A DNA stretch of 64,000 nucleotides from Roseicyclus sediminis (GCF_025515305.1 NZ_JAOPHT010000002.1:434001-498000), one strand, 5' to 3'. Shown: positions 53,853 through 63,420, counted from the stretch's first letter. The notes: a model not told the origin generated them from the sequence alone. A program made the numbers and translations.

Positions 53853-54675
53853 GCCTATGATCTTCCCCCGCGTCGAGTATCGTCGTCCCGGCAAGGCCGA
53901 GACCTCCGTCCATTTGCAATAACTGCCCCGTCATCAGCGCCGCCGCCGGGCTGGCCAGGAACGCAACCAGTTCGGCCACCTCCTCGGGCGTTGTGTCACG
54001 GCCGATCGGACGGCGCGCAGACAGCCGGTCGCGCGCTTCGACGGGATAGTTTGCTATGTAAGCATCGGTCGCCACGATCCCCGGCGCGACGCAGTTCAGA
54101 CGAATGTTCCGATCTGCCCATTCCAACGCCAGCGTGCGCGTAAGCCCCAGCACGCCGGCACGGGCGGCAACCGAATGCGCAAGCCCGGGCGCGCCGGTCT
54201 CGACAGGCGTGATCGACATGTTGATCACGCTCCCGCCGTGTCGGGACAGGAAAGGGAATGCGGCCTGGGTCAGCGAAAACAGCGCCGTCAGGTTTAGGTC
54301 GATCACCGCGTCCCAGCCTCTTGCGGAGATCTCCTCAGCCCGTGACGGAAACTGCCCGCCCGCGTTGTTCACAAGGACATCGATACCGGCCATCTCGCCG
54401 ATGTCCGCGATAAGGCTGGCGGCGGCCTCGCGGTCGCGGATATCGCAGGGGAAGGCCGTGAACGCGGCCCCGGCCTCGATGGCGACGGAATGCAGGGGCT
54501 CCGCGCGGCGCCCGATACCCGAAACCTTCGCACCCAGTGCGCAGAAGCGCAGCGAGATGGCCCGGCCGATCCCGGTTCCGGCCCCGGTCACGATGCAGGA
54601 GAGCCCGGCCAGCACACCAGGGCGCAGCACTTTGCTGGCACCGGCCGGTGCCCCGGTCGATACGGGGGATGGCAT
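53845..54675 (-). CDS. PECR-like short-chain reductase
   Basis: 276 aa SDR: TGAGTGIGRA cofactor loop, NNAGGQFPS, and AHSVAARAGV in place of the Y-x3-K active site, as in peroxisomal trans-2-enoyl-CoA reductase. It probably reduces an enoyl- or dienoyl-CoA with NADPH. It is related to the SDR at 13591 in the first locus. Gene order: ligase, this reductase, PaaG-like crotonase. Confidence 0.85.
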   Translation of the reverse strand: MPSPVSTGAPAGASKVLRPGVLAGLSCIVTGAGTGIGRAISLRFCALGAKVSGIGRRAEPLHSVAIEAGAAFTAFPCDIRDREAAASLIADIGEMAGIDVLVNNAGGQFPSRAEEISARGWDAVIDLNLTALFSLTQAAFPFLSRHGGSVINMSITPVETGAPGLAHSVAARAGVLGLTRTLALEWADRNIRLNCVAPGIVATDAYIANYPVEARDRLSARRPIGRDTTPEEVAELVAFLASPAAALMTGQLLQMDGGLGLAGTTILDAGEDHRHG

Positions 54676-54684
54676 CAGGTTACC

Positions 54685-56286
54685 TCAAAAGACGGACGTG
54701 TCCGATGTCACCCCGTCATCCCGAAGCTGGGTCTTGCGGATCTTGTTAGTGGGTGTCTTAGGCATCTCCGGAATGATGCGGAGATATTTAGGGACCATGA
54801 ACCTCGGCAGCCGTTCCTTGAGGTAGGCGTTGAGTGCAATCGCATCGACGCTATGCCCAGGCTTGCAGACAAGGGCGACCATGATCTCCTCCTCGCCGAA
54901 TTCAGAGGGCACGCCATAGGCCGCGCATTCTAACACGCCCTCAAAGGTGACGACCTCGGCCTCGACCTCGACGGACGAAACATTCTCGCCCCGGCGGCGG
55001 ATCATGTCCTTCTTGCGGTCGACATAGTAGAAATTGCCTTCCGCATCCCGGGTGAAGATGTCGCCGGTGTGGAGCCACTGGTTGCGCCACGCCTCGACCG
55101 TCTTTTCGGGTTTGCCAAGATAGCCCGACATAAGCGTCCATGGTTGCTCGCTGCGGATCACCAGTTCGCCTGGCTCCCCGACGGGCACCTCGTAATCCTC
55201 ATCATCGACGAGACGACAGATCATGCCGGGACGCGGACGGCCACAAGAGGCGGAGTCCACGAGGTCGAACCCCGGCGAAACGATCGGGCTCGAAGTCTCG
55301 GTCATGTTCCAGCATGTGCAGACCTCGAGATCGAACCGCTTCTTGAACTTTTCCACATCGGCGATCAGCGGCACCATCAGGACCTTCTTCATCGCGTTTT
55401 GCGCGTCGTCGGGCGTCTCCGGCTGGCGGTATAGGAAGTTGGCGACCGCGCCGAGGAGGATCGCGACGGTGCATTGGAATTCGTTCACGTCCTTCCAGAA
55501 CTCTGTGGTGCTGAACCTGTCACGCAGGACGGCACGCCCGCCGACCAGCGCCATCGTGTAGATCGAAAGCTTCCCCGCAATATGAAACAGCGGGTAAGGA
55601 TTGTAGTAGCTGTCCGTCTCGTCGAGGTTGTCGAGCGGGATGGTCCACGTGCAGCATTCCGACACCTGCCCCCACGACACCATGACCCCCTTTGACGGCC
55701 CGGTGGTGCCGGATGTGTACATGATCGTGGCCAAGTCCGAGAGGCGTGGTCTTACCGGTGCCTCGGGCTCCGGGCCGGCCTGCAAGAAGTCGTTCAGCGC
55801 GATCACCTTGGCGCCACCGAGGCCTGACGTGTCCGTCGCACCGTCGCCCCCCACCATCACGATGGTATCGAGCATGTCGAGCCCGTCGGAGGCAGTACGG
55901 ATCAAGTCGAGATACTTCGCATGCACCACGAGGAGCCGGGCTCCGGAATCCTTGATGATGTAGTCGAGCATCGCGCCCTTGTACTCGTAGTTTATCGGCG
56001 TCTCTACGGCCCCGATCCAACCGAGCCCAAGCCATGCGAAGACCGCCTCGACGGAGACGGGCATCATGACGAGGACGCGGTCCTCCTGTCCGATGCCCTG
56101 TGCCTCGAAGGCACGCGCCCAGCGGCGGCCAATCGCGTGGCTCTCAGCGTAGGTATAACAGCCTTCGGCGTCTTGCAGATAGACGGCGTCCCCGTGTATC
56201 GCCGCCCGGGTCTCGATGACCATTGGAAGGACGGATTTGTTCGCCGCCTCTTCCCGAAGTCCTGCATCGCGAATATCGCCGTCCAT
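54685..56286 (-). CDS. Acyl-CoA ligase, CaiC-like
   Basis: 533 aa. ATP motif ATIMYTSGTTGPSKGVM, CTCWNMTETSSP, LHTGDIF, YVDRKKDMIRRRGENVSSVEVE and the C-terminal lysine in TNKIRKTQL. The overall pattern resembles crotonobetaine/carnitine-CoA ligase CaiC. It activates the acid imported by the TRAP system encoded upstream. The start ATG at 56286 has a GGGAGGAG site. Confidence 0.92.
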   Translation of the reverse strand: MDGDIRDAGLREEAANKSVLPMVIETRAAIHGDAVYLQDAEGCYTYAESHAIGRRWARAFEAQGIGQEDRVLVMMPVSVEAVFAWLGLGWIGAVETPINYEYKGAMLDYIIKDSGARLLVVHAKYLDLIRTASDGLDMLDTIVMVGGDGATDTSGLGGAKVIALNDFLQAGPEPEAPVRPRLSDLATIMYTSGTTGPSKGVMVSWGQVSECCTWTIPLDNLDETDSYYNPYPLFHIAGKLSIYTMALVGGRAVLRDRFSTTEFWKDVNEFQCTVAILLGAVANFLYRQPETPDDAQNAMKKVLMVPLIADVEKFKKRFDLEVCTCWNMTETSSPIVSPGFDLVDSASCGRPRPGMICRLVDDEDYEVPVGEPGELVIRSEQPWTLMSGYLGKPEKTVEAWRNQWLHTGDIFTRDAEGNFYYVDRKKDMIRRRGENVSSVEVEAEVVTFEGVLECAAYGVPSEFGEEEIMVALVCKPGHSVDAIALNAYLKERLPRFMVPKYLRIIPEMPKTPTNKIRKTQLRDDGVTSDTSVF

Positions 56287-56310
56287 CTTCTCCTCCCAGA
56301 TTGGATGTTG

Positions 56311-57528
56311 TCAGATCGCGGACACGCCGAGTGCTTTTCGCCCAACGATCAGCTTCATGATCTGGCTAGTGCCTTCGGCAATTGTGAGAAACCGGGCGTC
56401 GCGGTAGTGCCGTTCCGTCAGAAACCCCTCTTCGGTCGTCAGGCCGCGCCCGCCCAGGATCTGGATCGCGTTGGCCGTGACGCGCTGTACCGCTTCGGTA
56501 GAGTGCAGCTTGGCGAGACACTGTTCGTAGTCGCAGCGCTCGCCACGGTCCATGAGCGAGGCCGCCTTGTAGGTCAGCAATCTGCTTGTCTCGAGGTCGA
56601 CATGCATTTGCACGATCAGGTCCTGGATCATTTGGTGCTCGGCGATGCTCTTGCCGAAGGTGATGCGTTCCTTCGCGAAGGCGGTAGCATCCTCGATCGC
56701 CGCCTCCATCAGGCCCACCGACCACGCGGCAAGCAGAAGACGCGCCCATCCGCGCACGATCAGGTTCTCGCGGTAGCCTTGGCCCGCGTCGTGAAACAGG
56801 AATTCCTCGGGTACGCGGGCATCAAGGAAATTGATCTTTCCTGTGGTGCCAGCCTTGAGCCCGATGATCGGCAGGTCGCTGACCTCCCAGTCGACCCTTG
56901 ACTTGTCCATGAGCAGGTGGACGACCCCCTCCGATGGCTTGCGGCGATACGCCTCCTCGTCGACTACGGCCGTCAGAATCGCGACATGGGCCCATACGCC
57001 ATTCGTAGTCCACATCTTGGTGCCGTTGACGACATAGTGCCCATCCCGCAGCTCGGCCCTTGTCTTGAGGTTGCGGGTGTCCGACCCGGCCTCTGGTTCG
57101 CTCATCATGTCCCCCATGATGAGTTCACCTGAGATCCCGCCCGGCACATAGCGCTCGATCATCCATGGCGCTCCTTGGCGCGCAATGATCTCGACCACGA
57201 TGTTGTGGCTGTCTACCGTCACCGCGAGCGAAGGCCAGGCTCGGACGAATTCCTGGGCGAGGATCACTCGCTCGAGGAAAGACCGGTTGGTGCCGCCCAC
57301 TTCCTCGGGCAGGCTGGCCTGCATGATGTCGGTCTGTTGGAGGATGCCGTAGAAATGCTGAAGCTCTTCGAGGCTCAGCGGGCCCTTCGGATCGCGCTCT
57401 ATTCCCGGACCCCGGATTTCCGCATCCAGCACCTCGCGGAATTCATGCCGCCGTTGCACGATCTCGGCGGGAATGTCGAAATTGAGCGTCGGCGCGCCGG
57501 AAATACCACCCTTGGCCTGTGTGTTCAT
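56311..57528 (-). CDS. Acyl-CoA dehydrogenase
   Basis: 405 aa. SEPEAGSDTRNLKTRA and KMWTTNG in the flavin domain, ERITFGKSIAEHQ, and the classical catalytic glutamate in IAEGTSQIMK. First gene of the metabolic part after the TRAP genes, with the palindrome TACTCATGAGTA about 95 bases upstream. It starts the beta-oxidation spiral for the CoA ester made by the next gene. Confidence 0.92.
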   Translation of the reverse strand: MNTQAKGGISGAPTLNFDIPAEIVQRRHEFREVLDAEIRGPGIERDPKGPLSLEELQHFYGILQQTDIMQASLPEEVGGTNRSFLERVILAQEFVRAWPSLAVTVDSHNIVVEIIARQGAPWMIERYVPGGISGELIMGDMMSEPEAGSDTRNLKTRAELRDGHYVVNGTKMWTTNGVWAHVAILTAVVDEEAYRRKPSEGVVHLLMDKSRVDWEVSDLPIIGLKAGTTGKINFLDARVPEEFLFHDAGQGYRENLIVRGWARLLLAAWSVGLMEAAIEDATAFAKERITFGKSIAEHQMIQDLIVQMHVDLETSRLLTYKAASLMDRGERCDYEQCLAKLHSTEAVQRVTANAIQILGGRGLTTEEGFLTERHYRDARFLTIAEGTSQIMKLIVGRKALGVSAI

Positions 57529-57622
57529 CGTCGTCTTCCTCAACTTGCAGATTTGCGGCCGGCGCTTTCGCAACGAAGGCGGTCAGGTGTCACCCCCGAT
57601 TCCGACCCGCGAGTCTTTGTGT

Positions 57623-57634
57623 TACTCATGAGTA
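57623..57634. promoter_or_regulatory. Palindromic TetR operator candidate before acyl-CoA dehydrogenase
   Basis: Perfect 12-base palindrome TACTCATGAGTA in the gap between dctM and the acyl-CoA dehydrogenase gene. Related copies are before dctP and tetR. Confidence 0.65.
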
Positions 57635-57655
57635 TATTTTGTTGTCGCCCTCCTG

Positions 57656-58963
57656 TCAGCCCAACAGTTGCGGCAGAAACAGCACGAGGCCCGGAACGGC
57701 GATCATCAGCGCGAGAATTAGCAGGTCCACGAACACGAACCACATCACGCCCCGGAAGATTGCCGTCGTCGTCGTGAGCTTTCCCACCACGCTCTTGATC
57801 ACATAGACGTTCATCCCCACCGGGGGCGTGATCATCCCTACCTCGAGGACCTTCGCCAGCAGGATCCCAAACCACAGCAGACTATAGCCCGTTTCCTCCA
57901 CTATCGGCAGGACGATCGGCAGGGTCAGCAGCATCGCCCCGATGGGCTCGAGGATCATGCCAAGCAGAAGATAAACGCACACGATCCCGACCATGATTGC
58001 TGCAGCCGGCAGGCCCAGCGCCAGCACAGCCTCCAGCAGGACATCGCCAAGTCCCGACAGCGCGAGAAAACGGGTCAAAAGACTCGCACCAATGGCGATG
58101 ACAAGAAGCGAACTCGTCGTGACCAGCGTCTCGCGCGCGGACGTGCGCAGCGCCTGCCATGTCAGGGTGCCCTTGAAAAAGCTGACCACGCAGGAGAGGA
58201 ACGCACCCACTGCGCCCGCTTCCGTCGGCGTGAATACACCCGAGAAGAGGCCGCCGAACACGCCGCAGATGATCAGGAGAACCGGCCAGGTATTGGCGAG
58301 CGCTCTCAGACGTTCCCTTCCCGTGACCTCCTCGTGAAAGGACGGCGCGAGGTCGGGGTTGAGCTTCACCCGTACGATTATGACCAGCACATAGGCCATC
58401 GCAGTCAGAAGTCCGGCGACGATGCCGCCAAGAAAGAGCTGGTTGATCGAGACTTGCGCGATGATCCCGTAAAGGATCAGAATAATGGAGGGTGGGATGA
58501 GCGCGCCGATCGTGCCCGAGGCCGCCACGGTACCCGTAGCCAGCCCCACGTTGTAGCCGCGTGCGCTCATCTCTGGCACCGCAACCTTGCCCATCGCCGC
58601 CGAACAAGCCACCGAAGAACCCGTAACAGCAGCGAAACCCGCGCAACCGAAAACTGAAGCCACAGCGAGCCCGCCCGGCAGCGCCGAAAGCCACACTCGA
58701 GCGGCCTCGAAGAGCCCCTGTGTCAGTTTTGCATGGTAACAGATGAAGCCCATGAACAGGAAGGTGGGCACCGAGCTAAGCACCCAGTTGGAGGCGAACT
58801 GGAACGGGACCGTTCCGAGGCTGGCCCAGGCGATGCGCCAGTTGAGGGACTCGCCGATGCCGACGACGGCTACCGCGATCAGCGTCACGCCGATCGGCAT
58901 GCGCAGGAGGATCAGCAGGAAGAGCAATCCGAAAAGGATCAGGACGGTGTTTTGGTCCGCCAC
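57656..58963 (-). CDS. dctM: TRAP transporter large permease (DctM)
   Basis: 435 aa with many hydrophobic segments; GCAGFAAVTGSSVACSAAMGKVAVPEM and GTIGALIPPSIILILYG are the DctM/SiaM hallmark. The GTG at 58963 follows GGGGAGGTG by eight bases and lies one base after the dctQ stop; an earlier GTG at 58972 is possible. It moves substrate with a Na+ or H+ gradient. Confidence 0.93.
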   Translation of the reverse strand: MADQNTVLILFGLLFLLILLRMPIGVTLIAVAVVGIGESLNWRIAWASLGTVPFQFASNWVLSSVPTFLFMGFICYHAKLTQGLFEAARVWLSALPGGLAVASVFGCAGFAAVTGSSVACSAAMGKVAVPEMSARGYNVGLATGTVAASGTIGALIPPSIILILYGIIAQVSINQLFLGGIVAGLLTAMAYVLVIIVRVKLNPDLAPSFHEEVTGRERLRALANTWPVLLIICGVFGGLFSGVFTPTEAGAVGAFLSCVVSFFKGTLTWQALRTSARETLVTTSSLLVIAIGASLLTRFLALSGLGDVLLEAVLALGLPAAAIMVGIVCVYLLLGMILEPIGAMLLTLPIVLPIVEETGYSLLWFGILLAKVLEVGMITPPVGMNVYVIKSVVGKLTTTTAIFRGVMWFVFVDLLILALMIAVPGLVLFLPQLLG

Positions 58964-58964
58964 G

Positions 58965-59579
58965 CTACTCACCTCCCCGGCGCAACTTCTGTGCGATATC
59001 CAACTCTCGCGAAGTACCTTCCGGGCGCGAGCCCAGCGCCATCGGCTTGCCTGTCACCTCGCAGATCAACTTGTAGAAAAGGACGAGCAGCATCAGGCCG
59101 AACCCGACCGGTAGGGCGAAGTATGCGGGCCATGTCGGGATGCGCAGGCCGGCTTCCATGGCGAAGGTGCCTGTGTCGTATTTCAGCATCGCTTCGTTGA
59201 ACGTGCGTAGTGCAAGCGCACCGAAAACCGCGATCGACAACAGGTGGGATAGGACGCGCAGCACTCTTTTGATCCACGCAGCGAGCAAGTCGTAGATGAG
59301 CTCGACCGTGATGTGGCCGTCTTCCTCCTCGACCGCCGCGAGCGGGAGGAAGACGATGGGCACCATGTAAAAAACCGATACGACCATGATCGTGGCCGGC
59401 AAGGGGGAATTGAACAGGTAGCGCAGCCCGACATCGGCCGTGACGTGAACGATCAGGAGGAACACGACGATGGTCCCGAACCAGATCGCCAGCCCATTCA
59501 GACGGGACAAAAGGCGGCCTATTATCTGCACGACGACACCTAAGGATGGATCAGGAGAGACCGAGCCTCCGCGCGGCAT
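58965..59579 (-). CDS. dctQ: TRAP transporter small permease (DctQ)
   Basis: 204 aa with four hydrophobic segments; VTADVGLRYLFNSPLPATIM and TGTFAMEAGLRIPTWPAYFALPVGF are typical of DctQ. It partners DctM, the genes being adjacent. The start at 59579 gives a normal length, though a downstream GTG is possible. Confidence 0.9.
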   Translation of the reverse strand: MPRGGSVSPDPSLGVVVQIIGRLLSRLNGLAIWFGTIVVFLLIVHVTADVGLRYLFNSPLPATIMVVSVFYMVPIVFLPLAAVEEEDGHITVELIYDLLAAWIKRVLRVLSHLLSIAVFGALALRTFNEAMLKYDTGTFAMEAGLRIPTWPAYFALPVGFGLMLLVLFYKLICEVTGKPMALGSRPEGTSRELDIAQKLRRGGE

Positions 59580-59625
59580 GCGCGGGGGCTCTCCGAACTC
59601 ATGAGCGTTTCCGAAGCTGGTCGGC

Positions 59626-60789
59626 TCAGTTCACGCCATAGGTCTCTGGATCGACCTTCGAAAAGATCTCGTTCCAGTAGATTTCGGCGAGGTCATCGAC
59701 CGACTCGACCCCGGCTACTAGACCGTTCCAGCGGTCAAGGACTTCCACGAACTCATTGGCGATCTCATCCGTCCGGGTGATGCCGTAGTTGTCGGCATAG
59801 ATCTGACCGACCAGCTGGACATCCTCGCGGACGTAGTCCTGCACCGCGCTCATCATGTCCGCATCGGGTTCAATGACCTCGATACCCTGCTCGCGGGCCA
59901 TGTTGAGGTTCTCTTCCTGAAGCTCGTAATAGGACCACGTCATGTGGGCGTTGATGTAGGCGGCCCCGCGCAGCAGAAGCTCGCGTTGCTCGGGTGACAA
60001 TCCAGCCCAAACGTCGCGGTTCACGTTGCTGGCCTGGGAGCCGCCGTAGACGGTGCCGGGGAACCGTACTGTCACCGAATCCACGATCTCGATCAGGCGC
60101 AGGCTCGTCAGGTCGCTCGCCGCCAGCCACGCGCAGTCAAGTATGCCCTGGTTCATCGCCTCATAGGCTTCGCTGGCGGCGAGTTGAACCGCGACACCGC
60201 CGAAATGCTCGGCCATGCGCTGGTAGCTGGAACTGCCGCTGCGGAAGCGCACACCTTGCACATCGTCGAGGCTGTCGATGGTCACATCATTGCAAAGCGA
60301 CAAATAGGGCGAGGTCGACATGTGCCCCATGTAGACGTGGTTTTGCGCGGCATATTCATCGAGGCATTCTGGGCAACCGTTCATGATGTAGTCGGTCATC
60401 GCCCCGGCATAGGCAGCGCCTTCCCGTCCCGTAGGCTCGGCCAGGAGCTGCCGCAGGCTGTTCTCGGCAAGATAGTTCGAATGGGCGAACTCGGCGGGGT
60501 AGTACGGGCCGGCCATGAAGCCGAGATCCGTCAGGCCATCGCGGATGCCTGGCCCCATCTCGGCAAGGCTTACGAGCGACAGCGGAAACACGCGGATGGT
60601 CAGCTCGCCATCCGAGATCTCGTTCATGTACTCAGCATATGCGTCCGCCGACAGAGCGAACAGCGAGTTGGGCCCAAACCCTACAGAGTAGTTCAACTCC
60701 TCGGCCGCTGCGGGGCTGGCGGCGAGGGCAAGGCCGGCACAGGCAGCCGCAAGTGCCTGCATGCGCTGGGTTTTCCAGATCATCTTCAT
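59626..60789 (-). CDS. dctP: TRAP transporter substrate-binding protein (DctP)
   Basis: 387 aa with a signal peptide (LAAACAGLALAASPAAA). DctP fold: SDGELTIRVFPLSL, DSLDDVQGVRFRSGS with the conserved arginine, and NVNRDVWAGLSPEQRELL. Four cysteines (GCPECLD, LCND, LDCAW) are unusual for a DctP protein. It delivers the substrate to DctQM. The start has GGGAGGAA upstream; the gene is the first of the transporter operon, controlled by the TetR candidate upstream. Confidence 0.93.
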   Translation of the reverse strand: MKMIWKTQRMQALAAACAGLALAASPAAAEELNYSVGFGPNSLFALSADAYAEYMNEISDGELTIRVFPLSLVSLAEMGPGIRDGLTDLGFMAGPYYPAEFAHSNYLAENSLRQLLAEPTGREGAAYAGAMTDYIMNGCPECLDEYAAQNHVYMGHMSTSPYLSLCNDVTIDSLDDVQGVRFRSGSSSYQRMAEHFGGVAVQLAASEAYEAMNQGILDCAWLAASDLTSLRLIEIVDSVTVRFPGTVYGGSQASNVNRDVWAGLSPEQRELLLRGAAYINAHMTWSYYELQEENLNMAREQGIEVIEPDADMMSAVQDYVREDVQLVGQIYADNYGITRTDEIANEFVEVLDRWNGLVAGVESVDDLAEIYWNEIFSKVDPETYGVN

Positions 60790-60905
60790 GGTATTCCTCC
60801 CTGTTTTGCTGACGGCCCCTCCAAAGCCGCCAGAGTGGGCAGTCAGGGATCAACCTGCCGCGATTACACGTCGCAACGAAGAATCCTACTGACCCGAAAC
60901 CACTC

Positions 60906-60917
60906 TACTCGCGAGTA
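60906..60917. promoter_or_regulatory. Palindromic TetR operator candidate before dctP
   Basis: Perfect 12-base palindrome TACTCGCGAGTA, 117 bases upstream of the dctP start, in the gap between tetR and dctP. Confidence 0.65.
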
Positions 60918-60991
60918 TTCTGACTCGCGTTCGCGTTGTCAAAAGGATTGTTCAGGTTAAGTGTTGGAGCGCGATTGGGAGACATCACGGT

Positions 60992-61627
60992 CTACCGACG
61001 GGGGGCAAGCCCGTTGATGAGAATCTCCACATAGGTTTCCGCGATTTCCTCCGGCGACAGGCTGCCATCCTGTTCGTACCAACGTGAAATCCAGTTCAGC
61101 GCCCCGCTGACGCAGAACGTAACAAGACGTGGATCACCCGGCGTGATTGACCCGTCCTGCATGCCCGACACCACGACCTTCCGTATGACTGAGTCGGTTT
61201 CCCGCTTGAGCCCCCTGAATTTCTTCCGGCTCGCCTCCGACAGGTCGTGATCGGCGGTGCGGGTCACGCATTTTCCGAACGGTTCCGTGGCGATCACTGC
61301 GTAATCATGGATGAGGGACTTCAGCCGCTCCAGACCGTTGCCGCCCTGCTTCTCCACCTTCTGCGCCGCGTCCAGCGTGACCTGCAGCCCCTTCCTAACG
61401 CATTCGAACAGGATCTCGTCCTTGTTGGAGAAATAGTGATAGATCGTAGGCTTCGTCACGTTCAGGGCGATGGCGACCTGGTCGATTGAGGTGGCGCGAA
61501 AGCCTTTTTCGTTGAACATGCGAACCGCGGTGTCGAGGACCGCATCCCGCTTGACGATCCTGTCGCGTTCGCGCTCCTCCTGCTTTGGCCAGGGGGAGTC
61601 CGGATTGGGTTCTGGTCGTCTATTCAT
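60992..61627 (-). CDS. TetR family transcriptional regulator
   Basis: 211 aa. N-terminal helix-turn-helix: KRDAVLDTAVRMFNEKGFRATSIDQVAIALNVTKPTIYHYFSNKDEIL. The C-terminal part resembles TetR_C of FadR/PsrA-type fatty-acid regulators (ISRWYEQDGSLSPEEIAETYVEILINGL). It is upstream of and on the same strand as the TRAP and acyl-CoA genes, and the palindromes before itself, dctP and the acyl-CoA dehydrogenase suggest it represses all three and is released by an acyl-CoA. The ATG at 61627 gives the usual N-terminus. Confidence 0.92.
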   Translation of the reverse strand: MNRRPEPNPDSPWPKQEERERDRIVKRDAVLDTAVRMFNEKGFRATSIDQVAIALNVTKPTIYHYFSNKDEILFECVRKGLQVTLDAAQKVEKQGGNGLERLKSLIHDYAVIATEPFGKCVTRTADHDLSEASRKKFRGLKRETDSVIRKVVVSGMQDGSITPGDPRLVTFCVSGALNWISRWYEQDGSLSPEEIAETYVEILINGLAPRR

Positions 61628-61676
61628 GGCGATGCTCGTGGGCTGCTGCACGGCTGCGGGACATGTTTGTGTTTAC

Positions 61677-61688
61677 TACTCATTAGTA
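61677..61688. promoter_or_regulatory. Near-palindromic TetR operator candidate before tetR
   Basis: TACTCATTAGTA, one base off a perfect palindrome, 50 bases upstream of the tetR start. It fits autoregulation. Confidence 0.6.
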
Positions 61689-62302
61689 TGCAAAGGATGG
61701 AGCAGTAAAGTGATACCCGAGTGAACAGGAGCGACATGCACATCAGGCGACGACCGCTCAGGGCTCGAAGCAGGCGTTCGCTGCGGTCATCACCAAGGTC
61801 CGGTATGGGCCGAGAACGACGGCAAGGGCGCACAGGGCGGGAAGCCGTCATTCGCTACGGCCTGCGCCAATGTCTCCATTGCGGACAATGCTGCCTTATG
61901 CAGGTGCTGCGACACACTCCTTGGCTGCTCGACCGATGAAGGAAATGGCTCGCGGCGGTGCAGCACGGTTTCCCCGAAGCGGTCATTCAAGACGGTGAAA
62001 TCGGCTAAAAGCCAAACCGGACATTCGCCGCGCTGGTGTCCGATGTCTCACGTGCCGACAGAGTGGCTAAACGACAGTAGAGATAAGCACTCCCCCTCGC
62101 AATCCTCAGCAAGGATGCTATCCCTAGTCTTCCACAACGCTTTGGTCCGCGCGCATTGCGTTGTTGATGTATGTCGTATCCCCTTATCGTCATTGACGCC
62201 CCAACAGACTTGCTTTCAGCCAACGAGAACGGCCTGCCAGGTCGCGGTCGGAGTTGGCGCCCGGAAAGACGAGAACAGCAGCACGCCTGAAGCAGGCCAC
62301 CG
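61689..62302. other. Region without a recognisable gene
   Basis: 614 bases between tetR and the DUF3592-like gene. Frames in this part are short, lack domain signs and have no good ribosome site. No repeat, tRNA or attachment site was found. Confidence 0.5.
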
Positions 62303-62938
62303 TCAGGAAGTGGTCGTGGCCCCGCCCCTTTGCCAGCGGCGCAGCCTGACATGGCCCAAAAGCGCCAGAAGCGCGGTGCCAAGAGCGATCCCGCCGATGG
62401 CAAGCGGCAGCATCCGCTGCTGTCCCACCTCGGCCAGCCGCAATTGCCCCCGCTCGGAAGGGTCGTAGAGCACCGCATGACGCGAGCCGACCTCGAAATT
62501 CCAGTCGCGGTGACGTTGTCCGGGGGTGGCGCAGGTCTCGGCCCCGTCGGTCCAGACGTAGCACAGGACAGGCGAATACTGCACCACGCCGCGGTCGAAG
62601 GGCGTCTCGCCCTCCCAAGCGTAGACTTGCCGCACATAGGCCTCGCCGCGTTCCCAGCCAAGGGTCTGCACCAGCGCGACACCGCCCAATAGCAGAGTCG
62701 CCACCGCGAACAGCGCCGGAAAGACCCAGAGCAGCAGCCATACCCGCCAGCCGACATGGCGCTGGCCTTGCGCATCGGTCCAGAGATATTGCCGCCGCAA
62801 GGTCTCTCGAAACGCCTCGCCCGGCATCGGAGGCCGCCCCTCCGCCTCGGTCATCTCGGCGATAGTGGTCTCGTTCTGCTGACCTTCGCGCATCATGAGG
62901 CGAACGGTCAGCCAGGCGATAATGCCGCTGCGTGCCAT
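62303..62938 (-). CDS. Membrane protein, DUF3592-like
   Basis: 211 aa with two hydrophobic segments (about 65-90 and 185-205) flanking a soluble part with the pattern ETPFDRGVVQYSPVLCYVWTDG and RHAVLYDPSERGQLRLAE, as in DUF3592 proteins (V.Y.V.G..Y, V.V.Y.P..P). Function unknown. The ATG at 62938 is chosen; one at 62965 adds nine residues. Confidence 0.65.
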   Translation of the reverse strand: MARSGIIAWLTVRLMMREGQQNETTIAEMTEAEGRPPMPGEAFRETLRRQYLWTDAQGQRHVGWRVWLLLWVFPALFAVATLLLGGVALVQTLGWERGEAYVRQVYAWEGETPFDRGVVQYSPVLCYVWTDGAETCATPGQRHRDWNFEVGSRHAVLYDPSERGQLRLAEVGQQRMLPLAIGGIALGTALLALLGHVRLRRWQRGGATTTS

Positions 62939-63069
62939 GGGTGCGTCCTCAGTAGCATTCTTCAAATCCGATCCACCAAATGCCGGGACTGAACAGCACC
63001 TCTAGGATCGAAAAAATCCTACCAAGGTAGCGGAAGAGATCAATCGCGGCGCGAGCACCCGCTTGTCGG

Positions 63070-63420
63070 CTAGTCAGCCGTGCAGTTGACGAAGCGGTCT
63101 TCCAAGCCGTTGGAGCGCAGCACAAGCGCGCCCTCGGCATCGCGGAAAAAGACAACCGTTTGCGGCTGCGGGCCGGAGCCGTGGTCACAGGCCATGGTGT
63201 ATTGGATCGCGCCCGCGGGCTGGGCTTGCGGAGCGGCGTCTGACAGCGTGCAGGGTGTGTCGTAATAGGACACCTCGGCGCCCGCGATCGTCAGCGCGAC
63301 GAACGGCGGGTTGTCGCAGAAAGCGTATTCGTAGACGCCGTCGAACTCCTGCGCCATGGCCGCGACGGGCAACGCGTAGAGAGCGAGGGCTGCGAAGGCG
63401 CGGACGGGAAATGCCGACAT
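63070..63420 (-). CDS. Small secreted protein, unknown function
   Basis: 116 aa with a signal peptide (RAFAALALYALPVAAMA). Four cysteines (FCDNP, TPCTL, MACDH, VNCTAD) suggest two disulphide bonds. No family recognised. It is upstream of the DUF3592-like gene on the same strand. Confidence 0.65.
   Translation of the reverse strand: MSAFPVRAFAALALYALPVAAMAQEFDGVYEYAFCDNPPFVALTIAGAEVSYYDTPCTLSDAAPQAQPAGAIQYTMACDHGSGPQPQTVVFFRDAEGALVLRSNGLEDRFVNCTAD

Noticed and set aside
61995-62468. 157-codon frame on the plus strand
   Set aside because: No domain and antisense to the DUF3592-like gene at its end; sequence looks random.
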